NCBI GenBank assembly: GCA_003427395.1
Contig: BFEA01000583.1
Span: forward strand, 629,759-669,160
DNA length: 39,402 nucleotides
Direction of reading: 5' to 3'
Source: Chara braunii
Taxonomy: Eukaryota > Streptophyta > Charophyceae > Charales > Characeae
The notes beneath the pieces are model-generated. The model was not told the DNA's origin. It saw only the letters and a program-made list of their open reading frames with translations, and did not search any database. The position numbers and the translations under genes were made by a program. Below are positions 38,101 to 39,402 of this stretch, piece by piece (position 1 is the stretch's first letter; each line of letters opens with the position of its first letter).

Positions 38101-38534
38101 AGATTCTGAAGGTGATTGGGGATGATTTTGGTCCTTCATATGTGATTGACGTGCCTCCTCATCTGCGCACGTATCCGGTCTTTCATGCATCCAAACTGTT
38201 CCCACACGTTGATGATGAGACTTTTCCCTTCCGAGACCCTATGATACCTCGCTCTATTGACGGCGGCCATGAGATAGACAGAATCGTTTCTCACGAGGGA
38301 AGAGGGAGGAACAGACAGTACAAGGTTCACTTCCTCTATCACCCGTTGACTGAATTCTTCTGGATCGACCGAAAAGAGCTGCTAAAGAGTGCTCCCCGTG
38401 TTGTGAACGCTTATGAACGACAGACCGCTGAGGGACAGACTGCTAAATTTGTTGCAGAAATGACTCCTCACGGACTTACTAATTCTCTCTTTCTGATTTA
38501 CTACTACGATGCATTCTGTGCCAACTCTGAATGA
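35067..38534 (+). CDS. pol: R Pol: protease C-terminus, RT, RNase H, integrase, chromodomain-like
   Basis: 1,155 open codons; true homology starts at about 35130 (HELNFYVMDKCPFD). In order: protease C-terminal strand VIGLGWL; a Ser/Thr/Asn-rich linker (about 35420-35530); RT with [54 protein letters not shown] and YLDD (36141-36152); RNase H (TTDTSQFGIG, YSDHQTL, VADALSRH); integrase zinc finger (HGRSGH...CQVCQR) and DDE residues in SIDFTD, VSDRDTR and NGLAEEINQ; GPW segment (YYGPWQILKV); chromodomain-like tail (HEIDRIVSHEG, RQYKVHFLY, WIDRKELL). Eight N bases between 35819 and 35924 fall in RT. The frame equals that of gag only because of the shift at 35129. Confidence 0.9.
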   Translation: MSPPHMLSKVCASPLTRTALTHELNFYVMDKCPFDAVIGLGWLKAHCLRTTWANNQFVVRDAKGNERTVLLDETRESPVTLLSAKKFCKSVRRCKEAEHVHIALVKPLHVPSTFAAFSTSVSNSTSTTSTSNPSTSTVNNPSTSNPIVIVVNSQSNFISPDEDDPPPEVPTNIRQLLDQFPEVLAEPRGVPERPGKHKIEIIEGSVPPKGCVYRMGQGELEELRRQIDDMIDRGWIRPSESEFGAPVLFVXKKGGKLRMCIDYRGLNRITRKNAYXLXXIDDXLDXAGGCKVFSKIDLKSGYHQIEVDPSDQHKTAFKTRDGLYEFIVMPFGLTNAPATFQCLMDKVLRHQLNRFVVVYLDDIMIFSKSMEEHVKHLEEVLQVLKEAQLHLNLEKSEFGRDSVIYLGHRLSANGLESEATKVEVIRNWPQPANVRELRSFLSLASYYRKFVPKFYVIAHPLSRLTSKNVAYAWCEKCETAFQALKEALVSHPVLHIADPNLTFVVTTDTSQFGIGAVLQQDDGDGLRPLEYYSKRMPSHKVATSTYMRELYAVREALAHWKHYLLDRHFKVYSDHQTLQWIHTQTELSPTLTRWLHDIDVYSFELKHKKGCYNRVADALSRHPELLTCLVGSYDLRRKPKEDLVEHTAKDPNLSPILEQVKADPNSQPDFHACEGLVFRRYGKFDRLCVPNHAPLRTHFLDLAHGRSGHFGFEKTYGSLLRQFDWPGMKGSAHKFIVECQVCQRIKVHRHKPYGLLRPLPIPDGPGESISIDFTDMGQVSEAGNSQVMVIVDRFSKFLNLIPFPPHAPTELVIEEFHQQYILQFGQPKTIVSDRDTRFISKDWKDFTSQIYDIKLNKTSSRHPEANGLAEEINQTVIQLLRALIVPDQNTWDKELHKVKGLYNNFIHSATGVTPNQLQYGWPMRNPLSYLYPERSPGLMPGMPGYNAKYARLLKVVIAAMNKRQHAMIKHANKLRKEANFKVGDYVWVKMSEFSDEEGVSRKLLPLYYGPWQILKVIGDDFGPSYVIDVPPHLRTYPVFHASKLFPHVDDETFPFRDPMIPRSIDGGHEIDRIVSHEGRGRNRQYKVHFLYHPLTEFFWIDRKELLKSAPRVVNAYERQTAEGQTAKFVAEMTPHGLTNSLFLIYYYDAFCANSE

Positions 38535-38562
38535 GTTACTCGCTCGAAGGGACCTTGCTCTT

Positions 38563-38575
38563 GAGAGGGGGGTAG
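38563..38575 (+). promoter_or_regulatory. Polypurine tract of R
   Basis: GAGAGGGGGGTAG lies immediately before the 3' LTR; it would prime plus-strand synthesis. Confidence 0.8.
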
Positions 38576-39402
38576 TGTAATGACCCGCCAAAAACACAGA
38601 CTGAGAACACTGCTGATTTATGGGATTTGCCGCTTGAATGAATGCCTTGCTGAAATTCCATTCTGCTGTGATTTCCATGTCTGTGTGTGTGCGTGCCTGC
38701 TGGTTTGCATGCCTGTCTGATTGTTTGTCGGTTGAGTGTGTGTGTGACCCGCAAGGGTACTTGTTGGTTGAAGGGCCCTGCAGGGCCGGTACTTACCTGT
38801 GGGCGTGACTTTGAGGGTTGCAGGGGGGAAAACACTCAAGTAGCGAGGGTAGGCCCGCGACACTTAGAACGGCGGGGGAAAACACTCAAGTAGCAGGTAG
38901 GCCGGTACCACTCAAGAAGTGGTAGGAGTGTCGGGTACTGGAGGCCGAGCAGAAGAAGACAAAAAGTTGGCATTTTTAGAGGCCCAGTAGCGGTAGGATA
39001 GCGGTAGGCCGGTACCAGTCCAAGTAGCCCGGGTCTAGGGCCTGTACGGAGGATAGCAGAGCCTGCAATGATGTTTCCCTCCGGAAGGGAGAAGGTACCG
39101 GTTGCTGGGAGGCCGCTCGGCCTAGGAAGTCACCGCCCAGGAGGCCGGTAGGCCGCTATATCTTCAGGAAGAGCAAAGAGCTCTTCCTCATTTGCGGTGT
39201 GCAAGGATTGGCGACATGCTACTGGAGCGCAGCGCTGGACTGGTACAGCGCTGCTTGGTGGTGAAGGGCAGTTGGAGCTCCCCTGGCTATGGCGAGCAGT
39301 CCAGCTTGAGGCGGAGGAAGAAGGGGGCGAAGGAGGAGAGTGGCGAGGCACTTACCTGGCTATGGTAGACACCATCTTCATCACCTTGCTGGGCGCTGCA
39401 TC
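38576..39402 (+). mobile_element. 3' LTR of element R, cut by the window end
   Basis: The first 827 bases of the LTR, aligned with 30525 onward. It keeps the segment lost from the 5' LTR after GCGCTGGA and there resembles the lone LTR at about 3130-3240 (ACTTACCT(G/C)GCTATGGT, TTGGGCGCTGC-like). The right end, and so the target duplication, lies outside the window. Confidence 0.9.

Larger units (their letters stand above)
30525..39402 (+). mobile_element. Element R: Ty3/gypsy chromovirus-type retroelement, nearly intact
   Basis: 5' LTR (30525-31611), PBS (31614-31625), leader (31626-33113), gag (33114-34658), frameshift site (34637-34643), protease in the -1 frame (34640-35134), RT-RNase H-integrase-chromodomain-like frame (to 38534), PPT (38563-38575), 3' LTR (38576 to window end, incomplete). 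All catalytic residues of protease, RT and integrase are visible. Defects seen are one frame shift at about 35129, a changed Cys in the gag zinc knuckle, and N bases in RT. The two LTRs differ by several substitutions and indels, so insertion is not very recent. Confidence 0.92.

Overview
The window looks like nuclear DNA of a streptophyte green plant or alga. A charophyte such as Chara is my best guess, made from style and not from a search. The grounds are three chromovirus-type Ty3/gypsy elements with initiator-Met-like primer sites, a land-plant-type mitochondrial tRNA-Gly(GCC), long (GA)n/(CT)n tracts, and one host-like open frame of more than 1,000 codons with no bacterial features. Two assembly gaps of N (11402-12376 and 25584-26417) and scattered single Ns limit what can be read.

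Layout. 1-2014: 5' fragment of a Ty3/gypsy element on + (called P), with a TTGAC-rich array, a leader, an embedded tRNA-Gly and a broken gag. 2015-2482: AT-rich spacer. 2483-3562: lone LTR of the family called R. 3563-10475: a Ty3/gypsy element on the minus strand (M), same gag family as P, decayed in gag and protease but nearly open through RT, RNase H, integrase and a chromodomain-like tail. 10476-12376: repeat-rich DNA and gap. 12377-15663: a host-like gene on minus, cut by the gap. 15664-19051: intergenic DNA with microsatellites, a small inverted-repeat element (17777-18063) and an AT-rich diverged duplication. 19202-30395: a second complete but dead Ty3/gypsy element on + (Q), with both LTRs. 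Q is split inside RNase H by a 2.3-kb inverted-repeat transposon (H, 25248-27534) that has 10-bp TIRs and an 8-bp target duplication and carries large (CAAT)n/(ATTG)n hairpin units. 30525-39402: a third Ty3/gypsy element on + (R), with full 5' LTR, PBS, gag, protease, RT/RNase H/integrase, PPT and the first 827 bases of its 3' LTR.

How it fits together. Insertion order can be read from nesting: Q is older, H jumped into Q, and R inserted into a short repeat just right of Q. R is the least damaged and keeps the protease DSG, YLDD, HHCC and DDE residues. Its gag stop is preceded by a canonical, correctly phased -1 frameshift heptamer (G GGA AAC), and the -1 frame runs open into protease, so Gag-Pro-Pol was probably made by programmed frameshifting. 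P, M and Q share an about 78-nt leader block that can fold into two hairpins and looks like a cis-acting RNA signal. M and Q have lost the invariant glycine of the protease active site and cannot be autonomous.

Most promising second looks: the R frameshift site, the shared leader RNA block, the tRNA-Gly inside a retroelement leader, the hairpin units in H whose arms co-vary, and the unrecognised host gene with spaced FGRR / VA(E/D/Q) motifs.
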